The notes under the pieces are model-generated. The model saw only the letters and a list, made by a program, of their open reading frames with translations, was not told the DNA's origin and did not search any database. A DNA stretch of 7,045 bases, from assembly GCA_900555705.1 (NCBI GenBank), contig USLV01000061.1, positions 1 to 7,045 of the forward strand. Direction: 5' to 3'. The stretch is from an uncultured Oscillospiraceae bacterium (GTDB taxonomy: Bacteria > Bacillota > Clostridia > Oscillospirales > Acutalibacteraceae). Of the stretch, positions 1 to 5,494 are shown one piece after another. The translations under genes were made by a program, and so were the position numbers. Each line of letters opens with the position of its first letter. Within the stretch, counting starts at the first letter, position 1.

Positions 1-1
1 G

Positions 2-736
2 CAGTATACCGTCCACCCGGTCAAGGGCGCGGAGCAGACCCGCGTCAATGTCAACGCGATGCTGCGCCCGACAGTGCCGGGCAGCTACTATGAACCGCTC
101 TCCTTCGGCCGCACCGGCTACACCGACAACGCGGGCCGCTGCATGGCCTCGGTTGCGCGGAAAAGCGGCTATGAATATCTCGCGGTGGTGCTTGGCTCGG
201 ACGGCGGAGAGAACCCCGCGGCCGCGCATTTCGCCGATACGAAGGCGCTCTATGAATGGGCGTTCTCGAATTTTACCTATAAGACGCTGCTCAACAAGAA
301 CCAGCCGGTTGCACAGCTGCCGGTGGAGCTCGCGTGGTCGACCGACAGCGTTTCGCTGGTCGCAAAGGAGGACTTCGCGACCATTGTCGACAACAACCTC
401 GATCCCAGCGCCGTGCGGATTGTGCCGGTGCTGTCGCAGACAGAGGCGGTCGAGGCACCGGTCGAAAAGGGCACGGTCTATGGAAAGGCCGAGCTCTACA
501 TCAACATCGACCAGAAGATCGGCGAGGTTGATCTCGTCGCAGGGACGGCGCTCGAGCGCAGCGAGGTGCTGGCGCTCTGGCGCACAGTCCGCGGCGTGCT
601 CGCCTCCCCGTGGCTGTATATCATCCTGGGACTGGTGATCGCGCTGATCATCACCTATGCCATCCTCAGTGTTCTCCACAACCGGAAGCGCCGGCGGGTG
701 CCCAGCGGGCGGACGGACCGCCGCAATCTGAAGTAA
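2..736 (+). CDS. D-alanyl-D-alanine carboxypeptidase (S11 family), C-terminal part, 5' end outside window
   Basis: A 244-residue C-terminal part is present; the frame is open from the left edge. Family knowledge: S11 penicillin-binding proteins remove the terminal D-Ala from peptidoglycan pentapeptides outside the membrane. The segment RTGYTDNAGRC (visible residues 37-47) matches the third active-site motif (KTG) and the TGYT.AGRC stretch after it. It is followed by a strand like YEYLAVVLGS, an FADTKALYEWAF helix and a C-terminal domain resembling PBP5_C. A hydrophobic helix at about visible residues 204-225, then HNRKRRR, is a typical C-terminal membrane anchor. The SxxK and SxN motifs lie outside the window. 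Oddity: the catalytic Lys of KTG is Arg (CGC codon at 110-112), so activity should not be assumed. It is followed after 17 bases by rsmA on the same strand and is probably co-transcribed with it. The family is certain; the paralog (DacA, DacB or DacF) is not. Confidence 0.9.
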   Translation, partial: QYTVHPVKGAEQTRVNVNAMLRPTVPGSYYEPLSFGRTGYTDNAGRCMASVARKSGYEYLAVVLGSDGGENPAAAHFADTKALYEWAFSNFTYKTLLNKNQPVAQLPVELAWSTDSVSLVAKEDFATIVDNNLDPSAVRIVPVLSQTEAVEAPVEKGTVYGKAELYINIDQKIGEVDLVAGTALERSEVLALWRTVRGVLASPWLYIILGLVIALIITYAILSVLHNRKRRRVPSGRTDRRNLK

Positions 737-738
737 CC

Positions 739-746
739 AAAGGAGG
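739..746 (+). promoter_or_regulatory. Strong ribosome binding site of rsmA, fixes the GTG start
   Basis: AAAGGAGG lies 7 bases before GTG at 754. The same frame stays open upstream as far as 610, but that part overlaps the end of the carboxypeptidase gene. This near-perfect Shine-Dalgarno sequence shows the real start is the GTG. Confidence 0.9.
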
Positions 747-753
747 AAAAGCC

Positions 754-1605
754 GTGCCGCAGCTGACCGACATCGCCTATATCCGCGGGCTGCTCGCCCG
801 TCACGGCTTCTCCTTTTCCAAAAAGCTTGGCCAGAATTTTCTTATCAACCCCACCGTCTGTCCGCGTATGGCGGAGGCCTGCGGCGCGTCGCCGGAGAGC
901 GGGGTGCTGGAGATCGGCCCCGGCATCGGGGTGCTGACCCATGAGCTCGCGAAGCGCGCGGGGCGGGTCGCGGCGGTCGAGCTGGACGCCCGGCTGCTGC
1001 CGGTGCTTGCCGAGACGCTCGCCGGACACGACAATGTGGCGGTGGTGCCGGGGGATGTGCTGAAGCTGGATCTGCACCGACTGCTCGAGGAGCAGTTCGG
1101 CGATATGCCGGTGGCGGTCTGCGCCAACCTGCCCTATTACATCACCTCGCCGATCGTCATGGCGCTGCTCGAAAGCCGGCTGCCGGTCGAGAGCATCACG
1201 GTGATGGTGCAGAAGGAGGCCGCGCAGCGGCTCTGTGCCCGGCCGGGCACGCGGGAATGCGGCGCGGTGACACTGGCGGTCGCCTACTATGCCGAGGCAG
1301 AGCGTCTGTTCGATGTGTCGCGGGGAAGCTTCCTGCCCGCGCCGCAGGTCGACAGCAGCGTGATCCGGCTGCGGGTGCGGCGGGAGCCGCCCTGTGCGGT
1401 GACGGATGAGGCGCTGCTCTTCCGGCTGATCCGGACAGCCTTCGGCCAGCGGCGGAAAACCCTGCCGAACGCCCTGTCCGCCGTCGCGGACAAGGCGGTG
1501 CTGGCGGAGATTCTCGGCGGACTGGATATCCCGCCGACCGTCCGTGCCGAGCAGCTGACGCTGCCGCAGTTCGCGGGGCTGGCAAATGCGCTGGCCGCTT
1601 TGTAA
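754..1605 (+). CDS. rsmA: 16S rRNA (adenine1518-N6/adenine1519-N6)-dimethyltransferase RsmA (KsgA)
   Basis: The product is 283 residues, a normal length for RsmA. Family knowledge: it uses S-adenosylmethionine to dimethylate two adjacent adenines in the helix-45 loop of 16S rRNA, a late quality step in small-subunit assembly in the cytoplasm. Seen in order: KLGQNFL (24-30), SAM-binding motif I LEIGPGIGVLT (52-62), motif II acidic AVELD (74-78), GDVLKLD (100-106), the catalytic N6-methyltransferase motif NLPYY (125-129), PAPQVDSSV (195-203), FGQRRKTL (230-237) and the C-terminal EQLTLPQF (266-273). All expected motifs are present, so it should be active. The start is GTG at 754 with AAAGGAGG 7 bases upstream. 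It sits between a cell-wall carboxypeptidase and asnA, all on the plus strand with short gaps, which suggests a shared transcript. Confidence 0.97.
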   Translation: MPQLTDIAYIRGLLARHGFSFSKKLGQNFLINPTVCPRMAEACGASPESGVLEIGPGIGVLTHELAKRAGRVAAVELDARLLPVLAETLAGHDNVAVVPGDVLKLDLHRLLEEQFGDMPVAVCANLPYYITSPIVMALLESRLPVESITVMVQKEAAQRLCARPGTRECGAVTLAVAYYAEAERLFDVSRGSFLPAPQVDSSVIRLRVRREPPCAVTDEALLFRLIRTAFGQRRKTLPNALSAVADKAVLAEILGGLDIPPTVRAEQLTLPQFAGLANALAAL

Positions 1606-1617
1606 TTGAGAACCCAT

Positions 1618-1625
1618 GGAGAGGA
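1618..1625 (+). promoter_or_regulatory. Ribosome binding site of asnA
   Basis: GGAGAGGA is a purine-rich Shine-Dalgarno-like sequence. It lies 10 bases before ATG 1636 and 16 before a second in-frame ATG at 1642, so 1636 is preferred. The TTG at 1606, directly after the rsmA stop, would place this site inside the gene and is rejected. Confidence 0.65.
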
Positions 1626-1635
1626 ATGGTACAAC

Positions 1636-2649
1636 ATGTCGATGGAAACCCTGATTTTGCCGGAGGGCTATCGCTCCCGGCTGGATGTGATCGAGACCGA
1701 GATCGCGATCAAGCTGGTCAAGGATACGCTGGAGCGGGAGCTGGCTCGCCGTCTCTGCCTGACGCGGGTGTCCGCGCCATTGTTTGTGCGGCCGGAGACC
1801 GGGCTGAACGACGATTTGAATGGCGTTGAACGCCCCGTCCGCTTTGATATTGCGGAGCTCGGCGCGGATGTCGAGGTGGTGCATTCGCTGGCCAAGTGGA
1901 AGCGCATGGCGCTCGCGCGCTATGGCTTTGCGGAGGACACGGGGCTGTATACCGATATGAACGCGATCCGGCGGGATGAGTCGCTCGACAATCTCCATTC
2001 GGTCTATGTGGATCAGTGGGACTGGGAGAAGCGTATCACGCCGGAGATGCGCCGGTTTGAGACAGTGGAACAGACTGTCCGCGAGATTCTTGCCGCGCTG
2101 CGGGAGACTCAGCGGGTGCTCTGCGCGCGATTTCCGCAGATAGAGGCGTTCCTGCCGGAGGATGTGACCTTTGTCACAACGCAGGAGCTGGAGGACCGCT
2201 ATCCCGAGCTGACGCCGAAGCAGCGGGAGGACGCTGTCTGCCGTGAGCATGGGGCGGTATTCCTCTCCCAGATTGGCGGGCGGCTGCGCAGTGGGGCGCG
2301 GCATGACGGGCGCGCGCCGGACTATGACGACTGGAGCCTCAACGGCGACATCCTCGTCTGGTATCCGGTGCTGAACCGGGCGGTCGAGCTCTCCTCGATG
2401 GGGATCCGCGTCGATGCCGGGACGCTCCGCCGTCAGCTCCGCGAGGCGGGCTGTCCCGAGCGGGAGGCGCTGCCCTTCCATCGCCAGCTTCTCGAAGGCG
2501 AGCTGCCGCTGACGATGGGCGGCGGTATCGGCCAGTCCCGCGTCTGTATGCTGCTGCTCGAAAAGGCGCATATCGGCGAGGTGCAGGCCTCCGCCTGGAC
2601 CGATGAGATGATCGAGACCTGCCTCGCGCATGGGATCCGCCTGCTGTAA
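1636..2649 (+). CDS. asnA: Aspartate-ammonia ligase (asparagine synthetase A)
   Basis: The product is 337 residues, the usual size for AsnA. Family knowledge: it makes asparagine from aspartate, ATP and free ammonia via an aspartyl-adenylate. It has a class II aminoacyl-tRNA synthetase catalytic fold and acts as a cytoplasmic homodimer; it is unrelated to the glutamine-using AsnB. Seen: RPVRFDI (66-72), SLAKWKRMAL (84-93), GLYTDMNAIRRDE (103-115), HSVYVDQWDWE (121-131), the acidic patch DYDDWSLNGDI (229-239), ELSSMGIRVD (251-260) and the class II motif-3-like GGGIGQSR (295-302) followed by the conserved HIGEVQASAW (312-321). No key block is missing. It starts 30 bases after rsmA and is followed by a strong terminator, so it is the last gene of the unit. 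An asparagine-responsive regulator site is not visible. Confidence 0.97.
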   Translation: MSMETLILPEGYRSRLDVIETEIAIKLVKDTLERELARRLCLTRVSAPLFVRPETGLNDDLNGVERPVRFDIAELGADVEVVHSLAKWKRMALARYGFAEDTGLYTDMNAIRRDESLDNLHSVYVDQWDWEKRITPEMRRFETVEQTVREILAALRETQRVLCARFPQIEAFLPEDVTFVTTQELEDRYPELTPKQREDAVCREHGAVFLSQIGGRLRSGARHDGRAPDYDDWSLNGDILVWYPVLNRAVELSSMGIRVDAGTLRRQLREAGCPEREALPFHRQLLEGELPLTMGGGIGQSRVCMLLLEKAHIGEVQASAWTDEMIETCLAHGIRLL

Positions 2650-2667
2650 AGCCCTTACATAGACGAC

Positions 2668-2697
2668 AAAAAGCCGGGACAGCTGTCCCGGCTTTTT
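2668..2697. terminator. Bidirectional intrinsic terminator between asnA and acpP
   Basis: A perfect 30-base palindrome: arm AAAAAGCCGGGAC (2668-2680), AGCT in the middle, arm GTCCCGGCTTTTT (2685-2697). The RNA would form a GC-rich stem with an A-tract before it and a U-tract after it on either strand. It lies 18 bases after the asnA stop and 17 bases beyond the acpP stop on the other strand, so it can end both convergent transcripts. Confidence 0.95.
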
Positions 2698-2714
2698 CAG
2701 ACCCGTTTTGGGGA

Positions 2715-2942
2715 TTACATGTGCTCTTCGATATAGGTGACGAGGTCGCCGACCGTGCGGATATTTTCGATCTCCTCGTCCGGGATCTCGACGTCGAACT
2801 CGTCCTCGAGCGACATCAGCATATCCACGGCGTCGAGGGAATCCGCCCCCAGATCGTCTGCGATGCTGGTGGTGAGACTGATTTCTTCCTCCTCCACATC
2901 AAACTGGCTGCAAAGAATTGCTTTAACCTTCTCGAAAACCAT
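2715..2942 (-). CDS. acpP: Acyl carrier protein
   Basis: A small acidic protein of 75 residues, typical for ACP. Family knowledge: it carries growing fatty-acyl chains on a 4'-phosphopantetheine arm through type II fatty acid synthesis in the cytoplasm, and supplies acyl groups for phospholipid synthesis. The attachment motif DDLGADSLDAVDM is intact, with Ser35 of D34-S35-L36 as the modified residue. The surrounding helices have the usual Asp/Glu-rich recognition surface (EDEFDVEIPDEEIENI, 46-61). The start ATG (complement of 2940-2942) has a GGAAGGA ribosome binding site on the minus strand at 2958-2952, 9 bases away. The gene is on its own here, without the plsX, fabD, fabG or fabF neighbours it often has, and has its own promoter at 3119-3091. 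Being a single-copy-like primary ACP is inference; a second acpP elsewhere cannot be excluded. Confidence 0.97.
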   Translation of the reverse strand: MVFEKVKAILCSQFDVEEEEISLTTSIADDLGADSLDAVDMLMSLEDEFDVEIPDEEIENIRTVGDLVTYIEEHM

Positions 2943-2981
2943 GACTCTTCATCCTTCCAAAAAATTCTTTCAAGAGAAAAG

Positions 2982-3013
2982 CCGGACGGGAATCGTCCGG
3001 GCCTTATAAAGGC
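2982..3013 (-). promoter_or_regulatory. Two adjacent hairpins in the acpP leader, one terminator-like
   Basis: Read on the minus strand, the leader first has GCCTT-TAT-AAGGC (3013-3001), then CCGGACG-ATTCC-CGTCCGG (3000-2982), followed directly by CTTTTCTCTTG. The second stem is GC-rich and followed by a partly T-rich run, as in an intrinsic terminator. Its base can be extended by pairing AAGG with CTTT around one bulged C, which would compete with the first hairpin. This arrangement resembles a transcription attenuator. The T-run is broken by C residues, so termination efficiency is uncertain. On the plus strand no T-run follows, so it is not a plus-strand terminator. Confidence 0.45.
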
Positions 3014-3015
3014 GG

Positions 3016-3044
3016 TGGACAGGCGTGCCGTTTTGTGTTATAGT
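3016..3044 (+). promoter_or_regulatory. Sigma-A type promoter reading toward aroE
   Basis: TGGACA (3016-3021, five of six consensus bases) and TATAGT (3039-3044, five of six) are separated by exactly 17 bases, and TG at 3036-3037 just before the -10 gives an extended -10. The predicted start is near 3051, leaving a leader of about 167 bases before aroE. The promoter faces and overlaps the transcript from the minus-strand acpP promoter. Confidence 0.6.
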
Positions 3045-3090
3045 AAGACAAAAACCGACAAAGGCACGCGGCGCATGATGTACTTTCAAA

Positions 3091-3119
3091 ATAGTATTCA
3101 AAAATCCGCCGTTTGTCAA
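3091..3119 (-). promoter_or_regulatory. Sigma-A type promoter for acpP
   Basis: On the minus strand a perfect TTGACA (3119-3114) and TACTAT (3096-3091, five of six) are separated by 17 bases. The upstream side (3120-3160) is AT-rich in a GC-rich genome and could act as an UP element. The predicted start is near 3084, giving an acpP leader of about 140 bases. Confidence 0.8.
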
Positions 3120-3150
3120 TCGTCTGATGCAATTTTGATGATAGAAATTT

Positions 3151-3180
3151 CTGAAAAAAGTGCCGTGCTCTTTGTATAAG
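3151..3180 (+). promoter_or_regulatory. Possible second, proximal aroE promoter (weak)
   Basis: CTGAAA (3151-3156, four of six) and TATAAG (3175-3180, five of six) are spaced 18 bases apart. A start near 3187 would give a short leader of about 30 bases for aroE. It is a poorer match than the distal promoter at 3016 but better placed. Confidence 0.3.
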
Positions 3181-3217
3181 GTGCAAAGAACTTTCCATAG
3201 AAAGGATCGATCCCGCT

Positions 3218-4075
3218 ATGAACGAACGCTATCTGGTCATCGGCCATCCGCTCGGCCACAGTATGTCCCCCTTCATCCATCGCCGTCTGTTTGCGCTGGC
3301 CGGCCGCGCGCCGGTCTCCTATGAGGCGACGGACGTTTCGCCGGAGCAGCTTTCGGAGCAGCTGCCTGTGCTGCTGCGTGAAACGTCCGGGATCAACGTC
3401 ACCATCCCGCACAAGCGGGCGGTCATCCCCTTCCTGACCCGGCTCGAGGGGCGTGCCGCGCTCTACCAGTCGGTCAACACCATTGCGGTGAGAGCGGAGG
3501 AGACGGTCGGCTATAACACCGACGCCGACGGGTTCCTGTCGGCACTGCGTGACGGCGGGGTTTCGCTCGGCGGTCGGGTTTTGCTGCTCGGCTGCGGCGG
3601 TGTCGGCCGCACCTTTGCCTGCGAATGCGCGCTGGCAGGGTGTGAGATTGTCAATGCCGTCCGCGCGGCGGACCGCGGTGCGGCGGAGGAGCTGCGGCGG
3701 TATGTGCAGGAGTTGTCCCCTGAGACGCCCTATACCATCCGGACGTTGGAGGAGCTGACGGCGGAGCCGGTCGACGCCGCGCTGCTGATCAACGCGACCC
3801 CGGTTGGGATGTATCCCCACGCGGACGCATCGCCGGTGGACGAGCGGGTTGTGACGCATTGCGCCGCCGTCTTCGACGCGGTGTATAATCCCCGCGATAC
3901 CCGTCTGCTGCGGATGGCGGAGGCGGCCGGGGCGCGGACGGTCGGCGGCATGCCGATGCTGGTCTGGCAGGCCGCCGCGGCGCATACGCTGTGGTATGGA
4001 CAGGAGTTTCGCCCGGCGGATATCCGGGCACTTGTGGAGGACAGCCAGCAGGAGATGCAGCGGCTGTTTGGCTGA
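3218..4075 (+). CDS. aroE: Shikimate dehydrogenase (NADP-dependent)
   Basis: The product is 285 residues, close to the family norm. Family knowledge: it reduces 3-dehydroshikimate to shikimate with NADPH, the fourth step of the shikimate pathway to chorismate and aromatic amino acids, in the cytoplasm. Seen: GHPLGHSMSPFIH (9-21) with the substrate-binding serines S15 and S17, GINVTIPHK (58-66) with catalytic K66, YNTDADGF (99-106) with catalytic-partner D102, the nucleotide-binding glycine loop GCGGVG (125-130), INATPVGMYP (191-200), DAVYNPRDTRLL (220-231) and GGMPMLVWQ (243-251). The usual NRTxxR cofactor motif after the second Rossmann strand is replaced by NAVRAADR (146-153), where R149 or R153 may contact the NADP phosphate. 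The start ATG has AAAGGA (3201-3206) 11 bases upstream. aroK follows after 15 bases, consistent with an operon. Confidence 0.97.
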   Translation: MNERYLVIGHPLGHSMSPFIHRRLFALAGRAPVSYEATDVSPEQLSEQLPVLLRETSGINVTIPHKRAVIPFLTRLEGRAALYQSVNTIAVRAEETVGYNTDADGFLSALRDGGVSLGGRVLLLGCGGVGRTFACECALAGCEIVNAVRAADRGAAEELRRYVQELSPETPYTIRTLEELTAEPVDAALLINATPVGMYPHADASPVDERVVTHCAAVFDAVYNPRDTRLLRMAEAAGARTVGGMPMLVWQAAAAHTLWYGQEFRPADIRALVEDSQQEMQRLFG

Positions 4076-4081
4076 GAAAGG
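4076..4081 (+). promoter_or_regulatory. Ribosome binding site of aroK, supports the TTG start
   Basis: GAAAGG lies directly after the aroE stop and 9 bases before TTG at 4091. The encoded MRNIILCGFMGCGKST begins just as shikimate kinases do, so the TTG is accepted despite being a less common start codon. Confidence 0.7.
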
Positions 4082-4090
4082 CGGTTTCAT

Positions 4091-4618
4091 TTGCGGAATA
4101 TCATTTTGTGCGGGTTCATGGGCTGTGGAAAATCCACAGTGGGACGGCTGCTGGCCGGGCGGTATGGCCGCCGGTTTGTGGACATGGACAGCTATATCGA
4201 GCAGCGGGCCGGGATGCCGGTTTCCGCGATCTTTGAACAGTTCGGGGAGGCGGATTTTCGCCGCCGCGAGCGGGAGGCCTGTGCGGCGCTGGCGGCGGAG
4301 CAGAGACTGGTGGTTGCCACAGGCGGTGGGGCGCTGGTGGATCCGGAGAATGCGCGGGTGTTGTCGGCGACCGGCGACGTCGTGCTGCTCGAGGTCACGC
4401 CCGAGGAGGTGATCCGGCGGCTGGAGGGGGACACGACCCGTCCGCTGTTGATGCGCCCGGATCGGGAACAGGCGGTGCGGGAGCTGATGGCCGCCCGGAT
4501 GCCGCTCTATCGCCGGGCGGCGGCATTCGTCGTTGACGGCGGCCGCGCGCCGGAGGCGGTTGCCGATGCGATTGCGGCGGAAATTCTTGGCATGCCGGAA
4601 AAGGAGGAACGGATATGA
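4091..4618 (+). CDS. aroK: Shikimate kinase
   Basis: The product is 175 residues, normal for a monofunctional shikimate kinase. Family knowledge: it phosphorylates shikimate at the 3-hydroxyl with ATP, the step after AroE. Seen: Walker A loop GFMGCGKST (8-16), the substrate-binding aspartates in VDMDSYIE (30-37), FRRRE (56-60) with the shikimate-contacting arginine, ATGGGA (76-81), the lid motif TTRPLL (115-120) with R117, and RMPLYRRAA (136-144) with R136. All residues expected for catalysis are present. The start is TTG at 4091, 15 bases after aroE. The stop TGA overlaps the ATG of the next gene as ATGA, so that gene is probably translationally coupled. The symbol aroK is used for the family; an aroL-type paralog elsewhere cannot be excluded. 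Confidence 0.96.
   Translation: MRNIILCGFMGCGKSTVGRLLAGRYGRRFVDMDSYIEQRAGMPVSAIFEQFGEADFRRREREACAALAAEQRLVVATGGGALVDPENARVLSATGDVVLLEVTPEEVIRRLEGDTTRPLLMRPDREQAVRELMAARMPLYRRAAAFVVDGGRAPEAVADAIAAEILGMPEKEERI
4601..4607 (+). promoter_or_regulatory. Strong ribosome binding site inside the end of aroK
   Basis: AAGGAGG ends 7 bases before ATG 4615, within the last codons of aroK. It fixes the start of the CmpB-like gene at the ATGA overlap (4615-4618). Confidence 0.9.
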
Positions 4619-5316
4619 AAAGACGGGAACAGACCATCCGGCCGGCGGGGGAGCCCTCTTTTGCGAGCGGACTCAGCTTCTATAAGTTGTTCTGGGTGTT
4701 TTTCATCGGCTGCTTCCTCGGCGTTGTGATCGAGACGATCTGGTGTATCGCGACCCGCCATGTGATCGAGAGCCGCCGCGGGCTGGTTTACGGCCCGTTC
4801 AATCTTGTCTATGGCTTCGGTGCGCTGTTCATGACCCTCTCGCTCTATTGGCTTCGGAACAAGCGTGATCTCTATATCTTCCTCGGCGGCACCGTGATCG
4901 GCGGCATATTCGAATATATATGCAGCTGGATTCAGGAGATGATGTTCGGCTCGGTGTCCTGGGAATACAGCGAGATGCCGCTGAATGTGGGTGGACGCAC
5001 GAACCTGCTCTATTCGCTGTTCTGGGGCATATTGGCGCTGCTCTGGGTCAAAAACGGTTATCCCGCGATGGAATGGGCGATCGAGAAGATCCCGAACCGC
5101 TGGGGTAAGGTGCTGACCTGGGTGCTGTTGGTGTTCATGATCGTCAACACGGTGATCTCCGCCTTTGCCGTCGACCGCTGGTCGGCACGTCGGGAGGGGA
5201 CGGAACCGTCCGGTGCGCTTGGTGGATGGCTCGACGAGCGCTTCCCCGACCGGCGGATGGAGCGCATCTATCCCAACATGCAGTTCGGCGGCGAGAGCTC
5301 GCCGCCCGCGGAATAG
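4615..5316 (+). CDS. CmpB-like integral membrane protein (putative ABC-transporter type IV family)
   Basis: The product is 233 residues. It has about five predicted membrane helices, near 23-45, 59-81, 86-106, 128-146 and 165-186, then a soluble, charged C-terminal tail of about 45 residues. The blocks RRGLVYGPFNLVYGFGAL (54-71), EYICSW (100-105), WEYSEMPLNVGGR (116-128) and LLYSLFWGIL (131-140) match the Firmicutes family named 'putative ABC-transporter type IV' (CmpB). Despite that name, no ATP-binding partner is encoded nearby and no transport activity is shown, so the role is unknown. It overlaps aroK by four bases (ATGA) with AAGGAGG 7 bases upstream, so its expression should follow aroK. 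There is no obvious functional link to the shikimate pathway. No clear intrinsic terminator follows; a GC-rich stem (5287-5306) at the gene's 3' end lacks a T-run. Confidence 0.85.
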   Translation: MKRREQTIRPAGEPSFASGLSFYKLFWVFFIGCFLGVVIETIWCIATRHVIESRRGLVYGPFNLVYGFGALFMTLSLYWLRNKRDLYIFLGGTVIGGIFEYICSWIQEMMFGSVSWEYSEMPLNVGGRTNLLYSLFWGILALLWVKNGYPAMEWAIEKIPNRWGKVLTWVLLVFMIVNTVISAFAVDRWSARREGTEPSGALGGWLDERFPDRRMERIYPNMQFGGESSPPAE

Positions 5317-5365
5317 CGGATTGACACCACCCCCGCGGGGGGCGATGATCGGGCGCTTCCATTGA

Positions 5366-5394
5366 TTGACAATCGCGGTGCCGGATGCTACAAT
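5366..5394 (+). promoter_or_regulatory. Strong sigma-A type promoter of the flippase gene
   Basis: A perfect TTGACA (5366-5371) and TACAAT (5389-5394, five of six) are 17 bases apart, with TG at 5386-5387 making an extended -10. The predicted start is near 5401. This puts the flippase in its own transcription unit, separate from aroE-aroK. Confidence 0.88.
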
Positions 5395-5453
5395 AAAACG
5401 CGACATGCGCCGCAAAACGGGGATGATTCCCGTGAACGGCGCACAGAATAAGC

Positions 5454-5481
5454 CTGCCGGGCGGCGCGATGCCGCCGGCAG
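5454..5481 (+). promoter_or_regulatory. Stable stem-loop in the flippase leader, just before the start
   Basis: CTGCCGG-(G)-CGGC (5454-5465, one bulged G) pairs with GCCGCCGGCAG (5471-5481) around the loop GCGAT. It gives 11 GC-rich pairs ending 13 bases before ATG 5495. No T-run follows on either strand, so it is not an intrinsic terminator. It abuts the weak purine-rich stretch GAAAGCGGGAG (5481-5491) that must serve as ribosome binding site, so it could influence translation or RNA stability. Confidence 0.55.
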
Positions 5482-5494
5482 AAAGCGGGAGCCT

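Noticed and set aside
655..2631. A very long open minus-strand frame (658 codons) opposite rsmA and asnA
   Set aside because: It is antisense to two genes with full sets of family motifs. Its product is rich in Arg, His and Gln with no recognisable domain, which is usual for the opposite strand of GC-rich genes. No ribosome binding site or promoter supports it.
2721..3179. Plus-strand open frame across acpP and the intergenic region
   Set aside because: Its first half is antisense to acpP and its second half runs over promoters; no plausible protein features.
3116..4090. Minus-strand open frame opposite aroE
   Set aside because: Same type of GC-driven shadow; the product is compositionally biased and aroE is unequivocal.
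5287..5306. GC-rich stem (arms GGCGGCGA and TCGCCGCC) at the 3' end of the CmpB-like gene as terminator
   Set aside because: No T-run follows; it may be incidental to coding sequence of high GC.
5321..5349. TTGACA at 5321 with GATGAT 17 bases later as a second flippase promoter
   Set aside because: The -10 matches only four of six and the 5366-5394 promoter is much better. The CCCCGCGGGG palindrome between the boxes (5331-5340) has no clear role.
5366..5494. N-terminal extension of the flippase
   Set aside because: The first codons are the promoter itself; the extra residues are charged and absent from the family; homology starts at 5495.
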